Shown: positions 1 to 10,719 of the stretch, piece after piece | Numbering within the stretch: the stretch's first letter is position 1 | How the letters are laid out: every line of letters starts with the position of its first letter | Assembly (NCBI GenBank): GCA_039090855.1 | Contig: CM077034.1 | Location: 227,814,701 to 227,878,700 of the forward strand | DNA: 64,000 nucleotides | Direction of reading: 5' to 3' | DNA from: Macrothele yani | Lineage: Eukaryota; Arthropoda; Arachnida; Araneae; Macrothelidae | Translations under genes and position numbers: made by a program | Notes under the pieces: generated by a model | Databases searched by the model: none | What the model saw: the letters and a program-made list of their open reading frames with translations, nothing else | Told to the model about the DNA's origin: nothing

Positions 1-259
1 TTGCTTCGACTAGCAAATCCTGCGATGGTTATATTCAAATTAATTGGAAACTTGAGACTTGGTCGTTCTGGGTGATGTAGTGGTTAGCATATCCGGACGC
101 TATCTGGGAGACGCGGGTTCGAGTCTCGCTCCAGGACGATAAAATTTTCAAGTTTTCGGATATTATCTGACTTACCATCCTTGTCACATTAACACCAAAA
201 ATCGGACTGTCATCTTCAAAATTTGTATTACATGGTGTAATCTCGTATTTCTTTCATAA
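1..259 (+). repeat. tRNA-like dispersed repeat, copy 1 (5' part outside window)
   Basis: This stretch matches 52,242-52,507 along its whole length. It contains a tRNA-like core at 63-139: the ends pair (TCGTTCTGG with CCAGGACGA), the D-arm/A-box region reads GTGGTTAGCAT, and a B-box-like GGGTTCGAGTC follows. A five-pair anticodon stem with a 7-nt loop can be drawn, but the usual T33 is absent. Because the core sits inside a longer repeated unit it is best read as a SINE-like element and not a working tRNA gene. The 5' boundary lies outside the window. Confidence 0.7.
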
Positions 260-603
260 TGCAGTTCTGCATCGAAGTTTTTCGCTGGTTCAGGGATGCA
301 GTAAGAAGAAAACATCTGCGGCTGTGGGGAAGTGGTAACTGGCAACTTTTTCGGGATAAAGCCCATTCAATACGTCTCTTGCAAGTTTTTTGGCCAAACA
401 TCACATCTGCCAGGAGGGCTGTCAGCCCTCACTCCCTGGATTTGGGTCTCTGCGACTTCTAGCTGTCCCTAAAGCTAAAATAATCATTGAAAGAGTGCAG
501 ATTAAGGAGAATGCAGTGAAGCAGCTGGTGGGAAGGCGATTCCAAAAGAGGACATTGCAGACTGTTTTGAAAAACTAAAGGGTCCAAACACAGTTCTGCA
601 ATT
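260..603 (+). pseudogene. mariner transposase remnant (C-terminal half)
   Basis: Reading across frames gives a decayed mariner C-terminal half: GNWQLFRDKA at about 335-365 (the HDNAPAH region in mariners), then a damaged SPDLGLCDF block at about 430-460 (third catalytic Asp region), then ENAVKQLVG and a final KLKGSKHSSAI-like stretch near 575-600. At least two frame changes and in-frame stops break it. The first catalytic region and the N-terminal DNA-binding domain are missing. It abuts the TIR of the next mariner at 604, so it is probably the older copy that the later element landed beside. Confidence 0.65.
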
Positions 604-1922
604 CACGTCGTGCGATCAAAAAGTTCAGAGACTAAGTACGTAGCTCGCCAACAGATGGCAGCACGCGGGTGCACGAGCAGTGGTCGAGGGCTGGAACCTT
701 CAGGAGTCGTTGTTCCAAGTGGCGTTGATCCGTGAACACCGGGAGCTGTGCTACACGATATTTGGTGACCACGTGCAGAACACAGCTCCGATTTCGGTAT
801 GGACAGCAAACTAGAGCAGCGAACCAACATCAAATATTGTGTCAAACTCAGCAAATTGAGAACGGAGACACATAAAAAGATGCGTCACGCTTATGGCAGT
901 GAAGCATTGAGTCGTACGAGGTGTTCTGAGTGGCACTCGCGTTTCAAGAGCGGCAGTACGTCACTGGAAGGCGACGAGAGGTCAGGGCGACCGTCCACAA
1001 GCAAAACCCTCAAACATGCTGACAAAATTAGGTGACTGGTGCATTAGGATCGTCGGAGAACTATTTAAGGCATTGCTTTTATCGTCAATGTGTCATAAGG
1101 AACAGTGCAAGAAATTCTGACGTCGGTTTTGAACATTCACTCTATGCTGCAAAGTTTGGGCCAGATTCTGAACCCCGAACAGAAGGCACTCCGTGTCAAA
1201 CTGTGTCAAGATATTCGTCAGCAGGTTGTGAATGATCCAACATTCCTGTTGCGGGTCATCACTGGGGGCGAGACTTGGGTCTACGGTTACGACGCGGAGA
1301 CTAAACACCAGTGGTCACAGTGGAAGAGCCGGGCATCTCCGCAACCGAAGGAAACTCGACAGGTCCAAAGCGCAACCAAAATCATGCTCATCGTGTTCTT
1401 CGACATTCATGGGGTTGTGTACCGTGAATTCGACAAAAGGCCAGACTGTCACCACTATTTTCTACTGCGATGTTATGCGGCATCTTAGGGAGGACAAGCG
1501 CCGCAAAAGACCTGAAATGTGCCGCAGGGCTGATTTCTTGCTCCTTCACGACAATGCAACAGCTCACAGAGCGTTAGCAACATGCCCGTTTTGCAGCCAC
1601 AACAGCAAGACTACCCTTCCTCACTTGCCTTACTCGCCGGATTTGGCCCCCTGCGACTTCTTTCTGTTCCCGAAGATGAAGCTGAAGCCCAAGGGTCGCC
1701 GTTTTGAAACCGTGGACGAGATCCAGAGCGAATCGCAGACGGTGCTTGACACGATTCGCGATCACGACTTCCAGGGAGCGTTCCAACAGTGGCAAAATCG
1801 CTGGCAGCGGTTTATCGCTGCCCAAGGAGACTACTTTGAGGGAGATCACATCCAGACTGAAGTAAAGTACGTACTTTGTTGAATATCGGCCTAGTCTCTG
1901 AACTTTTTGATCGGACCTCGTA
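604..1922 (+). mobile_element. Nearly complete mariner transposon with 29-bp TIRs
   Basis: Terminal inverted repeats are seen at 606-634 and 1,892-1,920. They share the inner 24 bases, including GATCAAAAAGTTCAGAGACTA. The 3' end is followed by TA (1,921-1,922), the mariner target dinucleotide; the 5' flank reads CA at 604-605, one change from TA. The length, about 1.3 kb, is that of a full mariner. The transposase inside is broken, so the copy is dead. Confidence 0.9.
799..1882 (+). pseudogene. mariner (DD34D) transposase, frameshifted
   Basis: The product would be a cut-and-paste transposase acting in the nucleus on its own TIRs. Residues 1-78 (799-1,035) match the mariner N-terminal helix-turn-helix region, including EWHSRF, SLEGDERSGRPST and a start at MDSKLEQR. 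A gap of about 70 bp with frame changes follows. From 1,105 the frame gives NPEQKALRV and VITGGETWVYGYD. A second frameshift near 1,440 leads to HDNATAHRA and YSPDLAPCDFFLFPKMK, and the end is GDYFEGD. The second and third Asp are present with 34 residues between them. The first catalytic Asp of TGDE is Gly here (GGETW). Two or more frameshifts and that substitution make it non-functional. Confidence 0.9.
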
Positions 1923-1925
1923 ACG

Positions 1926-1987
1926 TAGGCCCAACACTGAGCCTTCGTCATCTATTTCTAAAAGACGGTGGCTCAGTGTTTGGCCCA
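1926..1987. repeat. Imperfect hairpin just outside the mariner
   Basis: GGCCCAACACTGAGCC at about 1,928-1,943 is mirrored by GGCTCAGTGTTTGGCC near 1,970-1,985 with a spacer of about 26 bases. It may be a small MITE end or a chance foldback; no coding is seen. Confidence 0.5.
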
Positions 1988-1989
1988 CA

Positions 1990-2790
1990 TTAAATTGCAA
2001 GGCCGTGCTACCTGGGAAGGAGGGTATTTTGATAGGGGACAAATTGCCCTTTTCTTAGGTCAACTACCTTTTATTTATATTTAACAGTTGGATATTTTCT
2101 GGACAGACCTCGCATTATGTGCAGAGCCTAAATTTGTACTTTTTTTAACAGATAATCAATGAATTATACAACAGAAAGTGTGGAATATGCGCAATGATTT
2201 TAATCACATCTGAGTGTGAATTCTTCAGTTGTATGAGATGTCATGCGATACAGCAGCACAAGCAAAGCTCAGATTCTCCATTGCAATCATAATAATTTAA
2301 TAAAAAAGTTATTTCTCTTAATTGTTGGCCCATAAGTGTAATTCTTTTCCCCACGCTTTTTCTGTTTAATCATATAACATTTTTACCTGTGATTTGTACT
2401 TTCTGATATTGTGTTCTTTAAATTCTATGTGCTTTCAATGCAGTTTTTTAAATTTCGATGTCATTTCAACACCTTTTTTATATATATTTACTGCAGATTC
2501 TTCAGAACTGTGGAGACAGAATTGACTCAGTGAAAATCAGAGAATTAGTTATAAGTTATGTACATTTGATTGGATAAGGAAATTCCGGAGGCTCTCGATC
2601 CTAATATATAATAGGTAAGGATGTTTGTTCTTATTCTATTTATTTTGCATACGAAATCAAAATCACTTTCTTTTTCAGAGTTTCGAAAGGTATTAGTAAA
2701 GCACAGATAAAATGTAACCTAATGATAAAAATACATATACATATACCAATATGGGCCATTACATAATGACCACCTACCTACCTAATAAGC
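1990..2790. other. AT-rich stretch without recognisable gene
   Basis: No open frame of note and no known repeat is seen. The sequence is AT-rich with short T and A runs. Confidence 0.6.
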
Positions 2791-2814
2791 TCAAGGACCC
2801 CCTTTATCCGCAAA

Positions 2815-3797
2815 ACTGGGGCCACTTGGAGATGCATCGATTCCAGGAAGTGACGTCATGTATCCTGGGGTATTTGGTACCATAATGTCAACAGCAGATC
2901 CTCTGCTTTCCGTACATTTCGGGTTGGTGGTGATTTAGCGTGAACCCGCTTTTCCAAGTCGAACCCCAAATTTTCGATTGGGTTCATGTCACGTGAATTT
3001 GGAGATTTACAGAAAGTTACCACCATGTCCCTCAAACCACTCCTTGATAATTCTGGCAGTGTGGCAATGCTCATTATCCTGTTGGTAATGGCCATCACTA
3101 CCAGGGAACACAGTTGCCATGAATGGGTGAATTTTGTATTCAACGATGTTCAGATACCTCACAGCTGTGAGGGATTGTGCTATTGGGATAATAGGGCCTA
3201 AAGAGTCCCACGAAAGCATCGCCCACAGCATACCACTGTTGCCACCGGCCTGTTTCCAATCAACAGTGCATCTAGGTGCCATAGCCTCCGTTGCTAATCG
3301 GCGTATCCGACCTCGGCCGTCTACGTGATACACCAGGAATCTTTATTCGTTAGACCAGTCCACTTTCCTCCTATCATCCACGGTCCAATCTTGATGATCT
3401 TGGGGCCTGTTTCATTCATTGTTGGCGATGACGTGCAGTGAGCATGGGGACCCCGCTGGGTCTTCGGCTTCGCAGGCCCATGCGCAGAAGGTCGCGATGA
3501 ACTGCATGCTGCGACATATTGCCCTGATCATCACTGTTGTAGCTGCAGGTGATTTGTCACACTGTGAGCAATGCAAGGCAGTCTCCGCTCTCCTCTGGCG
3601 TCAATGAGCTGCAGACAGCACATAGCTGGACGATGGTTTGTCATTTGGCCATCTGTGCACCACTTTTGATACGTACTCTCCACAGTAGCACGTGAACCAG
3701 CCACAAGTCATGCTGTTTCTGAGATCGTAGTTCTAAGGCGCCGTGCCGTCACAACATGCCCTTTATCAAACTCTGATAAATCGGCAGCTTTTCCCAT
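2815..3797 (-). pseudogene. Tc1-like (DD34E) transposase, frameshifted
   Basis: On the minus strand translation starts at MGKAADLSEFDKGHVV (ATG at 3,797) and runs through a Tc1-type helix-turn-helix region. The middle (about 3,333-3,007) reads MAPRCTVDWKQAGGNSGMLW and then LGPIIPIAQSLTAVRYLNIV, with QQDN as the second Asp motif. After a frameshift near 3,010 it continues with NSRDMNPIENLGFDLEKRV, which supplies the catalytic Glu region about 34 residues downstream. The first catalytic region reads WSNE where WSDE is usual. Stops and frameshifts in the N-terminal half make it dead. No clear TIR pair was found. It belongs to a different Tc1 lineage from the copies at 15.4-24.4 kb. Confidence 0.85.
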
Positions 3798-4105
3798 TAT
3801 GACTCCGAACGTTCTACTAAACGAAAGCAGATTCTCTGATTGTATATATACTGCTCTGTTAACTTCACATGCGCCACTGTTTGGTTTCCTGGCGCGCTCA
3901 TTTTTCTAAGCTGGGGCTGGTCTCAATGTAAGGGCTCATTGGAGTATATTCGGATACCTCCGAAAACCCTCCAGCATCAGTTAGAGTCGACGCCTCTGTG
4001 AGCATAGGCTGTTATTCGCACTAAAGGATCCAGTAGGCTATTAGGTAAAATGTTTCTTCATTAAGTAGTTAGACACTTTGGTTGGAGTGTGTTTTAGCTT
4101 CCTAA

Positions 4106-4190
4106 TTTTGTCAATGGGGGGCGCTAGTGTACAGACGATTTAAAGGATTTTGTCAATGGGGTGGAGCTAGTGTACAGACGATTTAAAGGA
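4106..4190. repeat. Two-copy direct repeat of about 43 bp
   Basis: The block ending in GTGTACAGACGATTTAAAGGAT occurs twice in tandem with small changes (GGGGGGCGC versus GGGGTGGAG near its start). It lies just upstream of a truncated mariner frame. Confidence 0.75.
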
Positions 4191-4258
4191 TATTGCAGCT
4201 TATTGGTTGCAGAAGCTGTGCAACATGCTGGACTAATTTTATTGTTCTCTTGTAGGAG

Positions 4259-4470
4259 ATGGGTACGTCCAAAGTTGCTCAACGTGCTGTAATTCACTTT
4301 TTGAAAGCGGAGAAAACGCCACCAAGCGAAATTCACAGACAAATAAAGGCGGTTTACGGGCCTGCTTACCTTCGATGCAGTAATGTAAAGTGGCGGTGCC
4401 AACTCTTTAGTGGTGGACGAATAAGCACTGGACACCAGCCAAGATCTGGAGCACCACATTGTCTAGAAGA
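4259..4470 (+). pseudogene. mariner transposase N-terminal fragment
   Basis: The open frame begins MGTSKVAQRAVIHFLKAE and continues with EIHRQIKAVYGPAYL, SNVKWRCQLFSGGRIST and PRSGAPH, the order found in the N-terminal DNA-binding part of mariners (compare DxRSGRP in the copy at 799). Similarity stops near 4,470, so the catalytic domain is missing. The frame runs on to 4,576 in unrelated sequence. It is a truncated element and not a host gene. Confidence 0.7.
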
Positions 4471-4479
4471 GATAGTATG

Positions 4480-5200
4480 CCATGCATTAATACCTCACTG
4501 TTTAACTTTTAGTTTCCTCTTTTCACATGAAACCGCGAGATGGCGCTCCTGCGAGTTTCGATGCTATGATTTCTAAACATTAGCATGCATTTCTATGGCG
4601 TGTTCGGTGGATAGTGATCGAAAAGGCGATTTATCTGTTGGATCGGTTATGAAAAGGAGTAGTAATAAGTGTAACGTTGAGAACGTGTTTCGTACGTAGA
4701 TGCAACACTGGTTACAGGTCCTGTAAACAAAAGGTGATTATTTTCCGTGCCGAAAGATGGGGCAAGGGAGATCGAACGATTTTTTTTTGCTTGTCCTAAA
4801 TCAAGTTGGCATCGCCTCAGTAATTATTTAGTTAAATATGGCATTTTTTTAGACTTATATATATCATCGCATTTTGTCTAAAATGATTGAAATAGGGTGA
4901 GTTTTTTGGTCCAAAGTTCTGTAACAATCATCATGTGAAGATTTGGCCCAAACAAGTATCATGTGATACCTAATTAAACATTTTGTGTCCTGTGTAGATA
5001 GATAAAAGCGTTGCAACAGGCAGAATTCAATACAATGATTGGGCAAAAATCCCGATAAATACTGATAAATTTTAAGTACAGTAATGTATTTGTACTAACC
5101 AGCCTTGCGGCAAATAGAATCAGTGCGAGATAATGCATTTTCCGAATGAAGTTGACAAAGCTTCGCCAAAACGCATCATTTGGAAGAATATTCACTTAAA
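4480..5200. other. Stretch without recognisable gene
   Basis: AT-rich sequence with only short chance open frames. No repeat or protein similarity could be recognised. Confidence 0.55.
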
Positions 5201-5250
5201 CCTATCCAAACATGACATTAATCACTTTTAGTATAACTGCAGGATAGAAA

Positions 5251-5336
5251 TCCTCCTACAATCGCGGCTTAAGTGAAATGTTTCCTTTTGAGAAATCGTC
5301 CTACAGTCGTGGCCAAAGTGAAACGTTTCCTTCTGG
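5251..5336. repeat. Two-copy tandem repeat in the left arm
   Basis: TCCTACAATCGCGGCTTAAG at about 5,253 recurs as TCCTACAGTCGTGGCCAAAG at about 5,300. Each copy is followed by GTGAAA(T/C)GTTTCCTT. The period is about 49 bp. Only one counterpart (CCACAACTGTAGGTCG) is visible in the right arm. Confidence 0.65.
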
Positions 5337-5387
5337 TGCAGGATTGTAGGAGGAGGCAGGCTTGCTGCCTCCACCTACAATCCTGCA
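5337..5387. repeat. 51-bp near-perfect hairpin
   Basis: A 23-bp stem beginning TGCAGGATTGTAGG pairs with its complement ending CCTACAATCCTGCA, with a 5-base loop and one mismatch. It is absent from the right arm of the foldback element, so it looks like a later insertion or local inversion in the left arm. Confidence 0.85.
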
Positions 5388-5806
5388 GTAGTAGGTGTAA
5401 AGTAATTTCTTGATGTTTGAAGTCAACTTGTACAGCGTAATGGTAAAGCCAGGAATACATATTGTACATCATTTTAAAGAACATCTGATGCTGAAATCAA
5501 ATATTTTTACAGAATGTTATTACCAGTAACAGAAGTGAAGTTAAAATCAAAAGTACAGTGTCTAGCAAAAAACGAAAAACAGTGGAATTTGTGAAATTAG
5601 TGTACAATGCATGTAACGTAAAATTACTGGACACTGTATTATTGAAACTTGCCGGACACTTGAAATAACTTACCAACAAGCAAAATACGCTTTAATATTT
5701 AATTGGATAAAGAGTTTCTTAGTAACAAAGTGCACATTCTCGACATGGAACTAATGAGCCTCTCTACTTGTCCATCGGTGATAGCATTGTGCCATACGGC
5801 TCTTAC

Positions 5807-8800
5807 AGACTCAATTAAAGACTTTAATTGAGTCTGTACGGGTCATATGGCAATTAAAGACTTTAATTGAGTCTGTAAGGGTCATATGACAATTAAAGAC
5901 TTTAATTGAGTCTGTAAGGGTCATATGGCAATTAAAGACTTTAATTGAGTCTGTAAGAGTCATATGGCAATTAAAGACTTTTATTGAGTCTGTAAGGGTC
6001 ATATGGCAATTAAAGACTTTAATTGAGTCTGTAAGGGTCATATTGCAATTAAAGACTTTAATTGAGTCTGAAAGGGTCATATGGCAATTAAAGACTTTAA
6101 TTGAGTCTGAAAGGGTCATATGGCAATTAAAGACTTTAATTGAGTCTGAAAGGGTCATATGGCAATTAAGGACTTTAATTGAGTTGTAAGAGTCATATGG
6201 CAATTAAAGACTTTTATTGAGTCTGAAAGGGTCATATGGCAATTAAAGACTTTAATTGAGTCTGAAAGGGTCATATGGCAATTAAAGACTTTAATTGAGT
6301 CTGTAAGGGTCATATGGCAATAAAAGACTTTAATTGAGTCTGTAAGGGTCATATGGCAATTAAAGACTTTAATTGAGTCTGAAAGGGTCATGTGGCAATT
6401 AAAGACTTTATTTGAGTCTGAAAGGGTCATATGGCAATTAAAGACTTTAATTGAGTCTGTAAGGGTCATATGGCAATTAAAGACTTTAATTGAGTCTGTA
6501 AGGGTCATATGGCAATTAAAGACTTTAATTGAGTCTGTAAGGCTCATATGGCAATTAAAGACTTTAATTGAGTCTGTAAGGGTCATATGGCAATTAAAGA
6601 CTTTAATTGAGTCTGAAAGGGTCATATGGCAATTAAAGACTTTAATTGAGTCTGAAAGGGTCATATGGCAATTAAGGACTTTAATTGAGTTGTAAGAGTC
6701 ATATGGCAATTAAAGACTTTTATTGAGTCTGAAAGGGTCATATGGCAATTAAAGACTTTAATTGAGTCTGAAAGGGTCATATGGCAATTAAAGACTTTAA
6801 TTGAGTCTGTAAGGGTCATATGGCAATTAAAGACTTTAATTGAGTCTGTAAGGGTCATATGGCAATTAAAGACTTTAATTGAGTCTGTAAGAGTCATATG
6901 GCAATTAAAGACTTTTATTGAGTCTGTAAGGGTCATATGGCAATTAAAGACTTTAATTGAGTCTGTAAGGGTCATATGGCAATTAAAGACTTTAATTGAG
7001 TCTGTAAGGGTCATATGGCAATTAAAGACTTTAATTGAGTCTGTAAGGCTCATATGGCAATTAAAGACTTTAATTGAGTCTGTAAGGGTCATATGGCAAT
7101 TAAAGACTTTAATTGAGTCTGAAAGGGTCATATGGCAATTAAAGACTTTAATTGAGTCTGAAAGGGTCATATGGCAATTAAAGACTTTAATTGAGTCTGA
7201 AAGGGTCATATGGCAATTAAGGACTTTAATTGAGTTGTAAGAGTCATATGGCAATTAAAGACTTTTAATTGAGTCTGAAAGGGTCATATGGCAATTAAAG
7301 ACTTTAATTGAGTCTGAAAGGGTCATATGGCAATTAAAGACTTTAATTGAGTCTGTAAGGGTCATATGGCAATTAAAGACTTTAATTGAGTCTGTAAGGG
7401 TCATATGGCAATTAAAGACTTTTATTGAGTCTGTAAGGGTCATATGGCAATTAAAGACTTTAATTGAGTCTGTAAGGGTCATATTGCAATTAAAGACTTT
7501 AATTCAGTCTGAAAGGGTCATATGGCAATTAAAGACTTTAATTGAGTCTGTAAGGGTCATATGGCAATTAAAGACTTTAATTGAGTCTGTAAGAGTCATA
7601 TGGCAATTAAAGACTTTTAATTGAGTCTGTAAGGGTCATATGGCAATTAAAGACTTTAATTGAGTCTGTAAGGGTCATATTGCAATTAAGGACTTTAATT
7701 GAGTCTGTAAGAGTCATATGGCAATTAAAGACTTTTATTGAGTCTGTAAGGGTCATATGGCAATTAAAGACTTTAATTGAGTCTGTAAGAGTCATATGGC
7801 AATTAAAGACTTTTATTGAGTCTGTAAGGGTCATATGGCAATTAAAGACTTTAATTGAGTCTGAAAGGGTCATATTGCAATTAAAGACTTTAATTGAGTC
7901 TGAAAGGGTCATATGGCAATTAAAGACTTTAATTGAGTCTGAAAGGGTCATATGGCAATTAAGGACTTTAATTGAGTTGTAAGAGTCATATGGCAATTAA
8001 AGACTTTTATTGAGTCTGAAAGGGTCATATGGCAATTAAAGACTTTAATTGAGTCTGAAAGGGTCATATGGCAATTAAAGACTTTAATTGAGTCTGTAAG
8101 GGTCATATGGCAATAAAAGACTTTAATTGAGTCTGTAAGGGTCATATGGCAATTAAAGACTTTAATTGAGTCTGAAAGGGTCATGTGGCAATTAAAGACT
8201 TTATTTGAGTCTGAAAGGGTCATATGGCAATTAAAGACTTTAATTGAGTCTGTAAGGGTCATATGGCAATTAAAGACTTTAATTGAGTCTGTAAGGGTCA
8301 TATGGCAATTAAAGACTTTAATTGAGTCTGTAAGGCTCATATGGCAATTAAAGACTTTAATTGAGTCTGTAAGGGTCATATGGCAATTAAAGACTTTAAT
8401 TGAGTCTGAAAGGGTCATATGGCAATTAAAGACTTTAATTGAGTCTGAAAGGGTCATATGGCAATTAAGGACTTTAATTGAGTTGTAAGAGTCATATGGC
8501 AATTAAAGACTTTTATTGAGTCTGAAAGGGTCATATGGCAATTAAAGACTTTAATTGAGTCTGAAAGGGTCATATGGCAATTAAAGACTTTAATTGAGTC
8601 TGTAAGGGTCATATGGCAATTAAAGACTTTAATTGAGTCTGTAAATGTCATATGGCAATTAAAGACTTTAATTGAGTCTGAAAGGGTCATGTGGCAATTA
8701 AAGACTTTATTTGAGTCTGAAAGGGTCATATGGCAATTAAAGACTTTAATTGAGTCTGTAAGGGTCATATGGCAATTAAAGACTTTAATTGAGTCTGTAA

Positions 8801-10216
8801 GGGTCATATGGCAATTAAAGACTTTAATTGAGTCTGTAAGGCTCATATGGCAATTAAAGACTTTAATTGAGTCTGTAAGGGTCATATGGCAATTAAAGAC
8901 TTTAATTGAGTCTGAAAGGGTCATATGGCAATTAAAGACTTTAATTGAGTCTGAAAGGGTCATATGGCAATTAAAGACTTTAATTGAGTCTGAAAGGGTC
9001 ATATGGCAATTAAGGACTTTAATTGAGTTGTAAGAGTCATATGGCAATTAAAGACTTTTATTGAGTCTGAAAGGGTCATATGGCAATTAAAGACTTTAAT
9101 TGAGTCTGAAAGGGTCATATGGCAATTAAAGACTTTAATTGAGTCTGTAAGGGTCATATGGCAATTAAAGACTTTAATTGAGTCTGTAAGGGTCATATGG
9201 CAATTAAAGACTTTAATTGAGTCTGAAAGGGTCATGTGGCAATTAAAGACTTTATTTGAGTCTGAAAGGGTCATATGGCAATTAAAGACTTTAATTGAGT
9301 CTGTAAGGGTCATATGGCAATTAAAGACTTTAATTGAGTCTGTAAGGGTCATATGGCAATTAAAGACTTTAATTGAGTCTGTAAGGCTCATATGGCAATT
9401 AAAGACTTTAATTGAGTCTGTAAGGGTCATATGGCAATTAAAGACTTTAATTGAGTCTGAAAGGGTCATATGGCAATTAAAGACTTTAATTGAGTCTGAA
9501 AGGGTCATATGGCAATTAAAGACTTTAATTGAGTCTGAAAGGGTCATATGGCAATTAAGGACTTTAATTGAGTTGTAAGAGTCATATGGCAATTAAAGAC
9601 TTTTATTGAGTCTGAAAGGGTCATATGGCAATTAAAGACTTTAATTGAGTCTGTAATAGTCATATGGCAATTAAAGACCTTAATTGAGTCTTGTAAGGGT
9701 CATATGGCAATTAAAGACTTTAATTGAGTCTGAAAGGGTCATATGGCAATTAAAGACTTTAATTGAGTCTGAAAGGGTCATATGGCAATTAAAGACTTTA
9801 ATTGAGTCTGAAAGGGTCATATGGCAATTAAGGACTTTAATTGAGTTGTAAGAGTCATATGGCAATTAAAGACTTTTATTGAGTCTGAAAGGGTCATATG
9901 GCAATTAAAGACTTTAATTGAGTCTGTAATAGTCATATGGCAATTAAAGACCTTAATTGAGTCTTGTAAGGGTCATATGGCAATTAAAGACTTTAATTGA
10001 GTCTGTAAGGGTCATATGGCAATTAAAGACTTTAATTGAGTCTGAAAGGGTCATATGGCAATTAAAGACTTGAATTGAGTCTGTAAGGGTCATACGGCAA
10101 TTAAGGACTTTAATTGAGTCTGTAAGGGTCATATGGCAATTAAAGACTTTAATTGAGTCTGAAAGGGTCATATGGCAATTAAAGACTTTAATTGAGTCTG
10201 TAAGGGTCATACGGCA
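5807..10216. repeat. 39-bp minisatellite, about 113 units
   Basis: The unit reads CAATTAAAGACTTTAATTG (a 19-base perfect palindrome about a central A), then AGTCTGTAAGGGTCATATGG. Variants include AAAGGG for TAAGGG, CTTTTATTG for CTTTAATTG, AAGGACT for AAAGACT, and a shortened GAGTTGTAAGAG form that recurs every 13-14 units. Because 39 is divisible by three, several frames stay open on both strands for 100-200 codons. These are artefacts and not genes. The array begins with a full 31-base palindrome at about 5,808-5,838 where the inverted arm meets the first unit. Confidence 0.95.
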
Positions 10217-10719
10217 CTGTGTGTTACCACCAATGGACAACTAGGGAAACTCATTAATTTCATGTCAAGAAGGTGCACTTTGTTACTAAGAAACTGTGGT
10301 TATCCAATTAAATATTAAAACGTATTTTGCTTGTTGGGAAAGTAATTTCAAGTGTCCTGCAAGTTTCAATAATGTACTGTACACTAATTTCACAAATATC
10401 ACTAAGTTTTGTTTTTCATGACTAGATGCTGTACTTTTGCTGGAAGCTTCACTTCTATTACGGGTAATAACATTCTGTAAAAATATTTGAATTCAGCATA
10501 AAATTTCCGTTAAAATGTTGTATATATATATATATTCCTGACTTTACCATTACGCTGTACAAGTTGACTTCAAACATCAAAAATTTGACTTTCATTCAAC
10601 TGGGACAGGTCTTTTGCCACAACTGTAGGTCGCAGGAGTACAAGGACTTGTCAATTGATGGGACTGCTGTCTAACTGCTACAAGCGATTATTTTTAGGTA
10701 TGTCATGTATTGACTATTT

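Larger units (their letters stand above)
5205..10715. mobile_element. Composite foldback element: long inverted arms around a 39-bp array
   Basis: The left arm (about 5,205-5,835) and the right arm (about 10,190-10,715) are inverted copies of each other. Shared stretches, comparing left with the complement of right, include TTGTACAGCGTAATGGTAAAG, GTTATTACC near AGAAGTGAAG, GACACTTGAAATTAC-like sequence, and the array junctions (left GCATTGTGCCATACGG, right CCGTATGACCC-type). The arms enclose about 4.4 kb of tandem 39-bp units and nothing else. No transposase frame is present, so if mobile it would be non-autonomous. Outer boundaries are approximate because the arms become divergent. Confidence 0.75.

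Noticed and set aside
63..139. Functional tRNA gene
   Set aside because: It is embedded in a dispersed repeat, lacks T33 in the loop, and its sibling at 52,304 has a different, poorly paired anticodon arm.
5811..10240. Long open frames on both strands of the 39-bp array (100-197 codons)
   Set aside because: A period divisible by three and free of stops keeps frames open by itself. Products are pure 13-residue repeats and have no start context or unique sequence.
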